Below are positions 17,464-27,070 of a DNA stretch of 64,000 nucleotides, in pieces. Below the pieces are notes generated by a model. It had not been told where the DNA came from, did no database searches, and saw only the letters and a program-made list of their open reading frames with translations. Location of the stretch: NCBI GenBank assembly GCA_018222605.1, contig JAAEZZ010000003.1, forward strand, positions 124,001-188,000, in the 5' to 3' direction. The translations under genes and the position numbers were made by a program. The DNA is from Alphaproteobacteria bacterium. Its GTDB lineage: Bacteria > Pseudomonadota > Alphaproteobacteria > Caulobacterales > Hyphomonadaceae. The stretch's first letter is position 1; the number at the start of each line of letters is the position of its first letter.

Positions 17464-18147
17464 CTATCCCGCAACGCGGGCTTCGATGTCAGGCACCACC
17501 AGGCGATAGCCGAGGCCGCGCTCGGTCTGGATACGGTCCTGGCCAATCTTGCGGCGCAGGCGTCCGATGAACACCTCGATCGTGTTGGAGTCGCGATCAA
17601 AATCCTGATCATAAATATGCTCGACCAGTTCCGTGCGCGGCACAACGCGGCCCATATGGTGCATCAGGTAAGACAACACGCGATATTCATGCGCCGTCAG
17701 CTTCACAGGCTCGCCATTCACACTGGCGCGGGCGGCACGTGTGTCGACCACCAGCTTGCCAGCCTCCAGCGTCGCCGCGGAATGGCCTGCCGCCCGGCGC
17801 AGCAACGCGCGCAGACGGGCCAGCAATTCCTCTGTGATGAACGGCTTGGTCAGGTAATCATCCGCGCCGGCATCAAAGCCTGCCACCTTCTCGCTCCACG
17901 AATCACGCGCGGTCAGGATCAGCACGGGGAAGGATTTGCCATCGGCGCGCCATTTCTTCAGAACGCTCACCCCGTCCATCTTGGGCAGGCCAAGGTCCAG
18001 GATCACGGCGTCATAGGGCTCTGTATCACCCAGGAAGTGGCCGTCCTCGCCATCTGCCGCCAGGTCCACGGCATAGCCGGACTGCGACAGCACATCCGCC
18101 AGCTGGCGGCGCAGGTCTGCATCATCTTCAACTACCAGGATACGCAT
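17464..18147 (-). CDS. Response regulator, FeuP/PhoP-like
   Basis: This 227-residue OmpR-family regulator has a receiver with EDD, acceptor Asp51 (VILDLGLPKMDG) and Lys in YLTKPF, then a winged-helix domain (KLTAHEYRVLSYLMHH, NTIEVFIGRLRRKI, ERGLGYRL). It is the partner of the kinase that follows 25 bases later. Gene order and similarity to the PhoP branch suggest a FeuP-type envelope regulator. A PepSY protein gene lies just upstream on the same strand and may belong to the same operon. Confidence 0.93.
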   Translation of the reverse strand: MRILVVEDDADLRRQLADVLSQSGYAVDLAADGEDGHFLGDTEPYDAVILDLGLPKMDGVSVLKKWRADGKSFPVLILTARDSWSEKVAGFDAGADDYLTKPFITEELLARLRALLRRAAGHSAATLEAGKLVVDTRAARASVNGEPVKLTAHEYRVLSYLMHHMGRVVPRTELVEHIYDQDFDRDSNTIEVFIGRLRRKIGQDRIQTERGLGYRLVVPDIEARVAG

Positions 18148-18183
18148 TGGAACGTCCTTTACAAATCTCGGGGTAATGTCGGG

Positions 18184-18495
18184 TCAAGCGCCTTGCCGGT
18201 CAAGGATGCGGCCCGTGCGGGCGTCGACAATAAAGCGCATCTTGCGGCCATCCCCGGTCATCCAGTCAATGCGGTATTGCGGGTTGCCACCCCGGTCGAA
18301 CAGGTCCGCGCCCAGCTGATAGCCACCATATTGGCGCTTCAGGCTCTGGAATATCTGGCTCAGCGGCACGGTTTTACCTTCGCGCACAGAGTCGCGTGCC
18401 TGGCCGGGGGACCAGGAATTCTTCCAGTCCTGCGCCATCGCCGGAGGCGTCAGGGCCAGACCGATAGTCAAACAGAGAGCAAAGAGCCGTTTCAT
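18184..18495 (-). CDS. Exported PepSY-domain protein
   Basis: This 103-residue protein has a clear signal peptide (cleavage near PAMAQ) and one PepSY-like domain: a helix with VPLSQIFQSLKRQYGG, then beta strands ending RFIVDARTGRILD. PepSY proteins bind and restrain proteins or act as periplasmic sensors. It lies 36 bases ahead of the FeuP-like regulator on the same strand, so it may feed that two-component system; such a trio is common, but the link here is inferred from position. Confidence 0.85.
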   Translation of the reverse strand: MKRLFALCLTIGLALTPPAMAQDWKNSWSPGQARDSVREGKTVPLSQIFQSLKRQYGGYQLGADLFDRGGNPQYRIDWMTGDGRKMRFIVDARTGRILDRQGA

Positions 18496-18544
18496 ACCCT
18501 GCCGTATAGGCAGTTAGCTCTGAATGTTAAGTGAACGCTGGCAG

Positions 18545-19207
18545 TCAGTTTTGTTCAGGCTTCAGGTACCAGGCCGGGCTGGAAATTGTCATCCGCACAA
18601 CACGCATCGGCCTCGGCATGTTGAATCCCACCTTCGGGTGGTTGAAATCGCGGACGCTGCCTTCCTGGCCCATGGTGATGTGGACCTGCGGCACATCGAA
18701 ATAACCAAGGCCGCTACCCTCTGGCCGGGGCTTGATGAAGCGCATGTTCACACTGGTTGACCGGTCATCCATTTCATAGGCCATATCCGTCTGCAGACAG
18801 GGCGCCAGCCACGTCATGACGGACGTCACCTTCGCGTCGAATGCCGTGGCATCCGCCATCATGATCTCGGCATCCTCCGGCTCTTCCGGCATCTCGCGGA
18901 TCACGCAGACATAATCCGTCGTCACCTGGCTGCGGATGCTTTTATTGTCTGAAAGACGGTCATCCTCCAGGCGGCAGGAATCAAAGCCGTCCAGAACCTC
19001 ATCCCCCGTGAGCGCCAGGTCACGTGCGTGCCAGCCAATAGGCAACGGATACTCCGCCGTCAGCGGGCGCTCCTGCTCCAGACGGCTGACCACTTGCTTC
19101 ACCTCGGCGCAATCGGCATGGGCCGCGCCTGGCCGGACGGCCAGCAGCGTCACCGCCACCATCCCGCCCATGGCCAGCGCTTTCACATTGCGAACATCCC
19201 GGCTCAT
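18545..19207 (-). CDS. Exported protein of unknown function, related to its neighbour
   Basis: This 220-residue protein has an N-terminal signal sequence (hydrophobic residues 11-24, AHA-D site). I do not recognise a domain. It shares a pattern with the next gene upstream: a LTAEYPLPIGWHARDLALTG stretch resembling the MGETPLPDSWESRQSTLG of the neighbour, a following GFDSCRL / GACRVN cysteine, a second motif VMTWLAPCLQT / QITTCLGDGW, and a C-terminal Trp. The two look like diverged duplicates. The start overlaps the neighbour's stop by four bases. Confidence 0.75.
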   Translation of the reverse strand: MSRDVRNVKALAMGGMVAVTLLAVRPGAAHADCAEVKQVVSRLEQERPLTAEYPLPIGWHARDLALTGDEVLDGFDSCRLEDDRLSDNKSIRSQVTTDYVCVIREMPEEPEDAEIMMADATAFDAKVTSVMTWLAPCLQTDMAYEMDDRSTSVNMRFIKPRPEGSGLGYFDVPQVHITMGQEGSVRDFNHPKVGFNMPRPMRVVRMTISSPAWYLKPEQN

Positions 19208-19806
19208 TCGCCTGTTCCTTCCACCTGCTTCTGGGCCTGCACTGTCACTTTCCAGCCGGGCGTGGTGCCCCGCGTGCGGCCGAAGAAGGGCGTGAAGCTC
19301 TTTTCCACATATAGCGGATAGGCTCTGAAATCGCCGGTCTGCTCTTCCGGCTCCACCGGCTCGAAGGTCGTCTTGTGATAGACCGGGTGATCAGAGCTTT
19401 CGGTCTCGATCTCAGCTGTCCAGCCATCGCCCAGGCAGGTTGTGATCTGGTTGACCGCTTTCTGATAGGCCGCTTCGGCCAGTTTGCCGTCGGCTTCCTC
19501 ATCCGTGGTGCCGGCTTCAAACATCGTGCAGGAATAGGTGTAGATTGAGGTGTCACCGCCAAAGAAACCGCGCATGGCGTTTACCCTGCACGCCCCGCCC
19601 AGCGTGGATTGCCTGGACTCCCAGCTATCCGGCAGTGGCGTTTCTCCCATCATGGCCTGCTCGCCCGTCAGGCTTTTGAAGGGCGGGCTTTCCTGGCGAC
19701 CTTCCATCATGGCGGAGACCTGTGCGCACGGATCATCATTTGCGGCGGTTTTGGTCTCCCCACACGCAACCAGCATGGCCACAGGCAACAAAAGCAAGAG
19801 TCTCAT
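19204..19806 (-). CDS. Lipoprotein of unknown function
   Basis: This 200-residue protein begins with a short hydrophobic signal and the lipobox LVAC, so Cys15 should be lipidated. The mature part contains four further Cys and a C-terminal strand region (TTPGWKVTVQAQKQ). It resembles the following gene in the order and spacing of several motifs and is probably its paralogue. The two form an operon, overlapping by ATGA. Partner and function are unknown. Confidence 0.75.
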   Translation of the reverse strand: MRLLLLLPVAMLVACGETKTAANDDPCAQVSAMMEGRQESPPFKSLTGEQAMMGETPLPDSWESRQSTLGGACRVNAMRGFFGGDTSIYTYSCTMFEAGTTDEEADGKLAEAAYQKAVNQITTCLGDGWTAEIETESSDHPVYHKTTFEPVEPEEQTGDFRAYPLYVEKSFTPFFGRTRGTTPGWKVTVQAQKQVEGTGE

Positions 19807-19931
19807 CCGGAATATTCCTCGAAGAAATGAACTGATGAGAAACCCTAGTGGCGCGTCCCCCCGCCTTCATCCCCCTTGGGGGGCATTGGTGCCAGAAACC
19901 TGTTGCGGCTGAAACAGAGCAAGCAGGCTCC

Positions 19932-20705
19932 CTATCGGCCCGGCTCGGCCACATCAAGGCCGGTCGAGCTGTCCACCCGGCGGGAAACATCATCCGACAC
20001 GATGACATAGCCCAGTTGAACGCCTCTCATCACGGCAGCCGTCCGATCAAAGACGTTCATCTTCGACATAAGCTGCTTGGTACAACTCGCCACGGCTTCA
20101 GGGCTGAGGTTCAGCTCTTTTGCAATCCCGATATTGCTGAGCCCTTGCGCCATCCAGTACAGCACATCCAGCTCGCGGGTCGAAAAGCTCAGCATCTTTT
20201 CACTCTTCATGCCGACCTTCCGGTAATAGGCGGCAAAGGAGGCCATGGCGATCACATGGAAGCCATTGACGTCTACAGAGTCGATGCTGTCATCGCCCGG
20301 TGACATGCTGGCCCCGATCATGGCCACACGGCTGTGCGGACCAAACACAAGCGTACAGATGCCCTGACTCATGTCCCAGTCCTGCAACTTGTCCAGATAG
20401 GCCTGCTCCTCAGGGCGCAGAGACAGACCGGGCGGCAGGTGATGCCAGAATAGCGGGCCAGGCTGCAAGGCCGTTGCGCCAGGGATCGGGTCGACAGACC
20501 GAAACCCTTCACGATAGCTTATTTCCCATTCACTTGAGAAACCAAAGCTCAACAGGTTGCGGCCGCGTGTGCGGTCATTACTGATCAGCCCCAGATAATA
20601 GGTCCTTGTAAGGCCTAAATCAGCAAGCGCAGCATTTGTCGCCACGTAGATTTCAGGCGCCGTTGTTGCGGCAAAAATCTTGTCGATGGCATCACGCACA
20701 CTCAC
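19932..20705 (-). CDS. LuxR-family regulator with autoinducer-binding domain (solo)
   Basis: This 257-residue protein has an N-terminal autoinducer-binding domain and a C-terminal LuxR helix-turn-helix (FSTRELDVLYWMAQGLSNIG, then KELNLSPEAV). The residues that contact acyl-homoserine lactones in TraR/LuxR are all present at matching places: Trp60, Tyr64, Asp72, Pro73, Trp87 and Gly115. It should therefore bind an acyl-homoserine lactone or a close analogue and act on DNA. No luxI-type synthase gene lies in the window, which makes it a LuxR solo. Neighbours on both sides are lipoprotein genes; regulation targets are unknown. Confidence 0.88.
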   Translation of the reverse strand: MSVRDAIDKIFAATTAPEIYVATNAALADLGLTRTYYLGLISNDRTRGRNLLSFGFSSEWEISYREGFRSVDPIPGATALQPGPLFWHHLPPGLSLRPEEQAYLDKLQDWDMSQGICTLVFGPHSRVAMIGASMSPGDDSIDSVDVNGFHVIAMASFAAYYRKVGMKSEKMLSFSTRELDVLYWMAQGLSNIGIAKELNLSPEAVASCTKQLMSKMNVFDRTAAVMRGVQLGYVIVSDDVSRRVDSSTGLDVAEPGR

Positions 20706-20768
20706 CCTCCAAACCGGAACAATTTCGTATGCTAGTTGAGTGCCTGTCAGGATACAAGCCCGCTTGCA

Positions 20769-21932
20769 TCAGCCCCCAAGCAGCAACAAGGTCGTGGCAT
20801 CAGAAGAGATGCCCGCCTGCAAGGCGTACAAATGATCCAGAAGATTCAGTGTCGCCTTGGCGTCATGGCATCGGTCATCAATGTAGAACCAATAGTCCCG
20901 ATATTGCACAGCAATCGTGGCACTTGCCGGCTTGTCTTTGGAAGACTGGACGGCAAACAGGCCGCCATTGATGTCATGCCATCCACCAGGGGCCCGGCAG
21001 GGGTCTGTCGACTGAGCATCCACCGGCAGGGCAGACCGGGCAATCTGCTTGTGCTCTTCCGGAACATGTACAGATTGCGACAGTGCAGACATCACCCCAA
21101 GCACAGACCGTCCGCGTGCGGCATAGTCCCCAAGCGAATTCCCGCGCGTGGAAATCTCGGTAATGTAACGGTCGCCGGAAATCACGCTGACATCAGACAC
21201 CCAGTACCGGCGGAAGAAATCCGCCAGTTGCTGGCCCAGATCAGACGTGCGCCGCCATTTCAGGATCACGCGTGGTTTGCCGTCACTGTTCTCATCGCTC
21301 TGATCCGGGTCAATTACCTGCACGAACAGATCGCCCCGCTCCTGCAGGGAACTCATCAGGCTGGCGAGTTCGCGAAAACGCGCATTGTCCGGCATCACCG
21401 GCGGTGGCGGCCCAGCAGCCGCGCGCGCATTTTCCAGGTCCCCGATGCGGGATACACAGCACAGCATCAGCCGCTCCACGCTCCAGCCCGACTGGCTCAT
21501 CAGGAAGATCGTCGCCGGCGGCAGCGGCTGCAATACTTGCTGGGCATAGTCAGACCCGCGCAGCGCCGAATAGGCAATCGTTGGCTGGCTGCTCATATTG
21601 GTGCCGACATTGCCGTTCAGCACCTGGTCCAGGTCCTGCCCGCTGAGAGCGATCGCAGAAGACAGCCCGCCATTCACCTGGGTGTTGTCTGTCGTGGTGA
21701 TGCGCTCGGCATCCACGAAACTGACAGGATCATTATACCTTAAACGAACAATATTCAGCAGCAACTGCGTCTCGCGCGCTGTCGACAGCGCCTCGGAATA
21801 GACCAGCGTGTCAGACGCAATCGGGGCAATCGGCCGGTTCGGATGCGTACATCCGGCCAGGGCGGTGATGGCAAGGCCCGCCATGGCCAGTCTGCCTCTG
21901 GAAAAAATCTTTCTCCGCGCGCGTCCTGCCAT
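20769..21932 (-). CDS. Lipoprotein of unknown function
   Basis: This 387-residue protein has a positively charged N-terminus, a hydrophobic stretch and the lipobox LAGC, so it is anchored to a membrane by lipid. The first mature segment includes the pattern EALSTARETQLLLNIVRLRY followed by NDPVSFVD, a conserved-looking stretch I cannot name. Further on are Cys-containing segments (MLCCVSRIGD, DPCRAPG, DDRCHDA) and a Leu/Gly-rich C-terminus. I chose ATG 21932, with AGAGG upstream, over a GTG at 21998. It is a single-gene unit between luxR and the DnaJ-like gene. Confidence 0.75.
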   Translation of the reverse strand: MAGRARRKIFSRGRLAMAGLAITALAGCTHPNRPIAPIASDTLVYSEALSTARETQLLLNIVRLRYNDPVSFVDAERITTTDNTQVNGGLSSAIALSGQDLDQVLNGNVGTNMSSQPTIAYSALRGSDYAQQVLQPLPPATIFLMSQSGWSVERLMLCCVSRIGDLENARAAAGPPPPVMPDNARFRELASLMSSLQERGDLFVQVIDPDQSDENSDGKPRVILKWRRTSDLGQQLADFFRRYWVSDVSVISGDRYITEISTRGNSLGDYAARGRSVLGVMSALSQSVHVPEEHKQIARSALPVDAQSTDPCRAPGGWHDINGGLFAVQSSKDKPASATIAVQYRDYWFYIDDRCHDAKATLNLLDHLYALQAGISSDATTLLLLGG

Positions 21933-22082
21933 CGCCTGCCTCTTCAACTCTACACCATAACGCCCTGCAATCTGCATGGCTGGCTGCAGATCACTCACCT
22001 AACCTTAGGCCAAAGCCGGGGCGCTCATGTCAACGTTGTTCGGTAAATTTCCTGTAGAAAGGTCGGGAGAGGCAGTTGGTTA

Positions 22083-22961
22083 CTACCCCTCCGCCCATTT
22101 CTTGAGGCTTTCATCCTTGGGGTCATCCAGCACGATCTCCAGCCGCGCATAAAGATTGCCGGGCGGGGTGGATTGCACCCCCTTGCCGCGCAGGCGCAGC
22201 TGAGAGCCGGTATTGGAGCCCGCAGGCACTTTCAGCGTCACCGTGCCGGAAGGCGTCTTCACATCCACACTGCCGCCCAGCACAGCCACTTTCAGGCTGA
22301 CCGGCACGCTCATGCGAATATCCTTGCCGTCCCGCTCCCACACTTTACTGGGTTTGACTTCAACCTCCAGCATCGCATCTCCGGGTGGACCGCCATTCGG
22401 GGATTGCTGGCCCTGACTTTTCAGGCGCAGCGTCTGGCCGCTCTCGATGCCGGCCGGAATGTTCACATCCAGCGCCGTGCCATCGGCCATGGTCATGCGG
22501 CGCCGTGCACCGGTCACGGCATCTGCGAAATCAATGGAAACGCGATAACGCACATCGCGACCCTTCATCGGGCCGGCATTGCGCCGTCCGCGTCCGCCAA
22601 ACATGCCGGACAGGATATCCTCGAACGGGTCCCCCTGCGCGCCGCCAAACGGGTCACCACCACGCGATTCCCAACGGAACCCGCCATTGGGCGATCCACC
22701 AGGGAAGCCACCACCGCCGCCGCCAAAGCCGGCCGGGTTGCCGTCGCCATCAATCTCGCCGCGGTCGAATTTCGCGCGCTTTTCCTTGTCGCCCAGAATA
22801 TCCCAGGCTTGGGAGACGCGCTTGAACTCTTCCGCTTTCTTATCGTCATCCGGGTGCAAATCGGGGTGCAGGGCTTTCGCCTTCTGCCGGTAGGCCTTCT
22901 TGATCTCGGCCTCGCTGGCTTTGCGGTCCACGCCGAGCACCTTGTAAGGGTCAAGAGCCAA
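22083..22961 (-). CDS. DnaJ-like co-chaperone without zinc finger (CbpA type)
   Basis: This 292-residue protein has an N-terminal J domain with the HPD tripeptide (KALHPDLHPDDD), a Gly/Phe-rich linker (FGGGGGGFPGG) and DnaJ C-terminal peptide-binding domains, but none of the CxxCxGxG zinc motifs. That is the CbpA/class B layout; it should stimulate an Hsp70. It starts at TTG 22961, preceded by AAGGA. The gene directly follows the last GTA gene on the same strand with a 44-base gap, so it may share its transcript. A full class A dnaJ is found separately at 58868-60025. Confidence 0.9.
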   Translation of the reverse strand: MALDPYKVLGVDRKASEAEIKKAYRQKAKALHPDLHPDDDKKAEEFKRVSQAWDILGDKEKRAKFDRGEIDGDGNPAGFGGGGGGFPGGSPNGGFRWESRGGDPFGGAQGDPFEDILSGMFGGRGRRNAGPMKGRDVRYRVSIDFADAVTGARRRMTMADGTALDVNIPAGIESGQTLRLKSQGQQSPNGGPPGDAMLEVEVKPSKVWERDGKDIRMSVPVSLKVAVLGGSVDVKTPSGTVTLKVPAGSNTGSQLRLRGKGVQSTPPGNLYARLEIVLDDPKDESLKKWAEG

Positions 22962-23005
22962 GGTCGGTTATTCCTTCTGTTAGAGAATCTTCTATCAGCC
23001 CTCAA

Positions 23006-26000
23006 TTAGGAAGTCCCGAGGCGTATTGAAACCCATGGGCCGTACCGACCATCCGCGCCAATCGCCGCAATTCGCGCCGCCACAGCGCCAGATGGCACGT
23101 CTGCATGGGCTTCAGAGACAGTGATTCCGCCAGAAAAACCGCTTCCGCTATCGGCCTGCACCGCGAAATTCCCGCTATTTGCCCCTTCAGGCAAGGCCCA
23201 GCTTTCCGGCAGGTCGGCCCCGCGCCGCGTCCAGCTGAGCTCGCCCCCGCGGGCTTTCAGATGCGCTACGGGCCAAGGCAGCCCCGACCGGTCCTCAAAG
23301 GACAGCATCTCGGCCTCGTCATCGCCCGCCGCCTGCCAGATCAGATCCAGGCCGATCTCCTCAGGCCCAACGCTTGCCTGCACCACGGCGCCGTCCAGCA
23401 GCACGAGACGCGCCCCTGCCTCTGCCGCGCCCGGCACACTGCCGCGTTGCCCCCTCAACAGGCCCAACAGCCGCCATGTGTCCTGTCCCACCAGCACGGC
23501 CTCCTGAAACTGGATCAGCTCCCAGCCCTGATCCGTCTCCAGCAGCGCGGCATTGCCACCGCCCAGCACCTGCAGCTCCGGCAGGCTCGCAAACTCCCCG
23601 CCGGGGCAGACCAGTTCCAGCGCATTTGCCCGGTCCCATCGCCCGACCGGCCCGGCCTCGCACGGTGCCGTCAGCCGCCCGATCACAGAGGGCCGTATCA
23701 GCCGCGCCCGCTCCGTCATCGCGCCGGCCTCCAGCCCTGCCTTCACAACCACTTCGCCCGGCCACGGGTCCGCCCACGCGGCCACCAGAGGCCCTGTCCC
23801 GTCCGCCTGCGGAATACCAGGCGCGTCCATCACCACCAGATCCACATTGCCAAAGACAGGCGCAGGCGGTGGCAGCGTGCCGATCTCTCCCGCCCGCACA
23901 GGCGCCGCGCCGGAGACATCCTCCCGGCAGGTCAGCGTGCGCACCATGCCCCGGTCGCTGATCTCGGCAATCCGCCAGACCGGGCCACCATCCACACGCA
24001 CGCCATCCCCCGGCTCCAGCGCCAGCCCGGACAGCGGCAGGCCGCAGCTTGCGCTCTCCCGGCTTGATGCCGCCTCCAGCAAGGCCCGCGCAATCGCCCC
24101 GGCCCGTGTCCGGCCCAGCGCCAGCGGCAACTCCACATCCTGCACCAGACGCGGATCACCGCCTGCCAGCCGCGCCTCCGCCATGCCAGGCTGATAGTCC
24201 GCCTCAAGGTCCACATGCGTCAGACGCAGCCGCGCGGGTGCCTTGTCCAGCAGCTTGCGTGTCCGCCGCAAACCGCCCTCCACCAGCGCGGCGGTCTCCA
24301 CCTCCATGACGGGGCCATCGCCCGTCATGCGGAACACCAGCCTGCCATCCCGCTCCACGCAGTCGAATCCGTAGGCGGATCGCAGCGCCTCCAGCGCCGC
24401 CCGTACCGAATGCACCCCCTCCAGCGCATAGCCTTCAAGAATACCGGAGAGACCACTTGTGCTGACATCCTTCACGCCGCCGCGCGCGCAGATATCTGCC
24501 ACCACGGCCGCAAGCGTGGTCAGGCCGCTGCGTCCGTTCAGCCAGTGCCCGCGCGCCCAATTGTCTCCGTCGCCCCACACATCATCGCGCAGTGGCCAGG
24601 CCGGAAAGGGCCGCCCGTCCCAGGCCCAGACATAAGCCGCCTCGACCAGCGGGTTCGCCTCCCAATAGGGCAGCACCGTCGCCAGCGCCCGCCGCTGGAA
24701 CACCTCGTCCCGCGCTCCACTAGAATAGGGCGGCAGCGCGCTGTCGATGCTTTTAGGGTCATAGAACACATTCGGCGCATTGCCGCCCTTATCGACCGCC
24801 GCAAAGCCGATTTCGGACAGGCGCACCGGCTTTGCCCCCGGCACCCAGCCCGTCGGCGTGGTCTGCCGCACACCGCCCAGCCGCTCATGGTGGTAGTGCC
24901 CCGCCCAGCCTGCAATATCCTTCTGCCGATAGATCCAGGGCTCACCATAAGCTCCATCAGTAATGGGTGTACGGATCTGCGCCTCCCGGTCTGCCGGGTT
25001 GGCGTAATACCAGTCATACGCCTCGCCGCCCGTGATCTGCATCGCCAGATAATCCGGGTCATCCGCCGCGCCATAGCCTGCCAGCGCGTCCAGATGGGCC
25101 TCGCCGTCGCGCCAGTCACCCATTGGCGGATACCAGTCCACCCCGACAAAATCGACATTACTGCTCGCCCACAGCGCATCCAGCGGGAACAGCACATCGC
25201 CGCCACCATCACCCGCCGCATAGGCGCCATACTCGGTCCAGTCCGCCGCATAGGAGAGTTTCACCCCGGGCAACAGCGCCTTCACCTCTGCCGCCAGCGA
25301 GACCAGCGCCTCGACAAACGGAAACGCCCCCGCCTCATCGCGCACCTGCGTCAGTCCGCGCATTTCGCTGCCAATCAGAAACGCCTCAACGCCGCCTGCA
25401 TCCGCCGCCAGCTGTGCATGATGCAGAATAAAACGGCGAAAGCCATTTGCTCCGTTCACGAAAGCATTGACCTCGCTACGCGCCGCCGCCGTGCCATCTG
25501 CACTCACCCCAATCCGCCCGCGCCAGGGAAAGCCCGGCGTATCCATGAACAAGAAGGGCGACACCGTCACCTTCATGCCCCGCGCCACCATCTCGCGGAT
25601 CGCGCTGACCACAGCCCGGTCCGCCGGTGTGCCGCCATAATTGGCATTGCCCTCCGCATCGCGGGAAATCAGATATGCATCGCCGCGGGAAATGCCCGCC
25701 ACCTCCCATGCATATGGCCGCGTCAACCGCTGCCGCGTCTCCACACCGGGATGGATCTCGCACGCCCCCGCCATCACATTCGTGCCGAACCAGCCAACCG
25801 TCAGCGCCACATGCTTTGCCCGCGGCAGGGCGGCTTCCATCTGATCCAGCCCTACCAGAAAATCCGCCCGGGCCTCGCCAGACCAGGCGTTCAGCGCCCG
25901 CTCTTGCCCCGGTACTGTCCGCTCCCGTACAATCTCTGTCGCATAGACGAACTCCCCGGATGCAGGGATCATGTTTACGCCCGTCACAGTCTCCGCCAGC

Positions 26001-26635
26001 CCGGCCTCTGCCCCGCCCGGCGGCACGCGCTCCACCTCGAAAGACAGCTGCGGCAGGCGGTTACCGAACGCCTCCAGCGGCAAATCCTCGAACACGATAT
26101 AGGCCGTGCCGCGATAGGCCGGTGCCTTGCCCGCGCCCTCGATCATCTCGATCAGCGGGTCCGGTGCCTGCGTCTCGTCTCCGCCATAAACACGGTGCAC
26201 CGCACCGGACAGGTCAAACGGCTCTCCATTCGCCCAGGCCCGCCGCACTGCCAGCACTGGCCCCTCGCCTAGCGCCACCGCAAAGCTGACCGAGTAGTCA
26301 TACTCCGTCATCTTTGGTCCACCTTTACTGCTGGCCCGGCGGGTCGTCTTCGTCTCATGAAAGCGCGCCGCCCAGATCACTTGTCCGCCTATCCGCATCC
26401 GGCCGTAGGCAGAGGGAACGCCTGCGCCCTCGCGCGCCTCCATTACGGGCAGGGTCTTGATGCGCGGGCCTTCCTGCGCCGGGGCGAAATAATCGCTCAC
26501 CGCCCGCCCCGCCAGATTGCCCAGCGCCCGCCCCAAAGACCCGCCAGACACTTGCCGCCCCAGCAGGTTCAAGCCCTGCGGCAGCGCCTGCTGGCCAATC
26601 GCCCGGCCTGCTGTCGAAAATACAATCTGCGCCAT
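23006..26635 (-). CDS. GTA gp15-like host-specificity/tail tip protein
   Basis: This 1209-residue protein is the largest of the cluster and corresponds to RcGTA gp15 (the baseplate megatron). The N-terminal part is the small adaptor region, the middle (about 200-650) is a TIM-barrel, glycoside-hydrolase-like domain (for example VDFVGVDWYPPMGDW, and VWAWDGRPFPAWP), and the C-terminal half is the phage tail hub/fibronectin-like part. It forms the tip of the tail that contacts the recipient cell. It starts three bases after the gp14 stop. Confidence 0.92.
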   Translation of the reverse strand: MAQIVFSTAGRAIGQQALPQGLNLLGRQVSGGSLGRALGNLAGRAVSDYFAPAQEGPRIKTLPVMEAREGAGVPSAYGRMRIGGQVIWAARFHETKTTRRASSKGGPKMTEYDYSVSFAVALGEGPVLAVRRAWANGEPFDLSGAVHRVYGGDETQAPDPLIEMIEGAGKAPAYRGTAYIVFEDLPLEAFGNRLPQLSFEVERVPPGGAEAGLAETVTGVNMIPASGEFVYATEIVRERTVPGQERALNAWSGEARADFLVGLDQMEAALPRAKHVALTVGWFGTNVMAGACEIHPGVETRQRLTRPYAWEVAGISRGDAYLISRDAEGNANYGGTPADRAVVSAIREMVARGMKVTVSPFLFMDTPGFPWRGRIGVSADGTAAARSEVNAFVNGANGFRRFILHHAQLAADAGGVEAFLIGSEMRGLTQVRDEAGAFPFVEALVSLAAEVKALLPGVKLSYAADWTEYGAYAAGDGGGDVLFPLDALWASSNVDFVGVDWYPPMGDWRDGEAHLDALAGYGAADDPDYLAMQITGGEAYDWYYANPADREAQIRTPITDGAYGEPWIYRQKDIAGWAGHYHHERLGGVRQTTPTGWVPGAKPVRLSEIGFAAVDKGGNAPNVFYDPKSIDSALPPYSSGARDEVFQRRALATVLPYWEANPLVEAAYVWAWDGRPFPAWPLRDDVWGDGDNWARGHWLNGRSGLTTLAAVVADICARGGVKDVSTSGLSGILEGYALEGVHSVRAALEALRSAYGFDCVERDGRLVFRMTGDGPVMEVETAALVEGGLRRTRKLLDKAPARLRLTHVDLEADYQPGMAEARLAGGDPRLVQDVELPLALGRTRAGAIARALLEAASSRESASCGLPLSGLALEPGDGVRVDGGPVWRIAEISDRGMVRTLTCREDVSGAAPVRAGEIGTLPPPAPVFGNVDLVVMDAPGIPQADGTGPLVAAWADPWPGEVVVKAGLEAGAMTERARLIRPSVIGRLTAPCEAGPVGRWDRANALELVCPGGEFASLPELQVLGGGNAALLETDQGWELIQFQEAVLVGQDTWRLLGLLRGQRGSVPGAAEAGARLVLLDGAVVQASVGPEEIGLDLIWQAAGDDEAEMLSFEDRSGLPWPVAHLKARGGELSWTRRGADLPESWALPEGANSGNFAVQADSGSGFSGGITVSEAHADVPSGAVAARIAAIGADGRYGPWVSIRLGTS

Positions 26636-26638
26636 GCC

Positions 26639-27070
26639 TTAATCCTCCACGCCTGGAAAAGCGAACGCCGCCACCGCCCGCCTCTGCCACCAGGGCACCA
26701 GCCGCGTCTCCACCACAGCCCGCCCCCAATAGGCGTGCACCAGCGTGCCCTCCCCCGTCAGCACGCCGCAATGCTTTGCCGGCACACCCGTCTCCATACG
26801 GAACACTAGCACATCGCCTGCCCGCGCCGCACCTAGCGCCACCTCGTCCAGATGCCGCCGCGCCGCTGTCAGCAGCGTTTCTTCTCCGGTCACTTCCGCC
26901 CAGTCCGGTGAATAGGGCGGCACCCGCTCAGGCTCCGACCCGACCATTTCCCGCCACAGCCCGCGCACCAGGCCCAGGCAGTCACAGCCCGCGCCCTTCA
27001 AACTCGCCTGATGCCGGTAGGGCGTGCCAATCCAGCCCCGCGCCGCATGTACAATCTCTGCCCGTCTCAT
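26639..27070 (-). CDS. GTA gp14-like NlpC/P60 cell-wall peptidase
   Basis: This 143-residue protein has the NlpC/P60 catalytic core: nucleophile Cys31 in GAGCDCLGLVRGLWRE, His100 in PAKHCGVL and a third polar residue in LVHAYWG. It matches RcGTA gp14, which sits in the tail tip and cuts peptidoglycan peptides during DNA delivery. It overlaps gp13 by four bases. Confidence 0.93.
   Translation of the reverse strand: MRRAEIVHAARGWIGTPYRHQASLKGAGCDCLGLVRGLWREMVGSEPERVPPYSPDWAEVTGEETLLTAARRHLDEVALGAARAGDVLVFRMETGVPAKHCGVLTGEGTLVHAYWGRAVVETRLVPWWQRRAVAAFAFPGVED

Noticed and set aside
24215-26272. A 685-residue frame opposite the GTA gp15 gene
   Set aside because: Same reason: antisense to a gene with convincing domains, with biased composition and no recognisable motifs.
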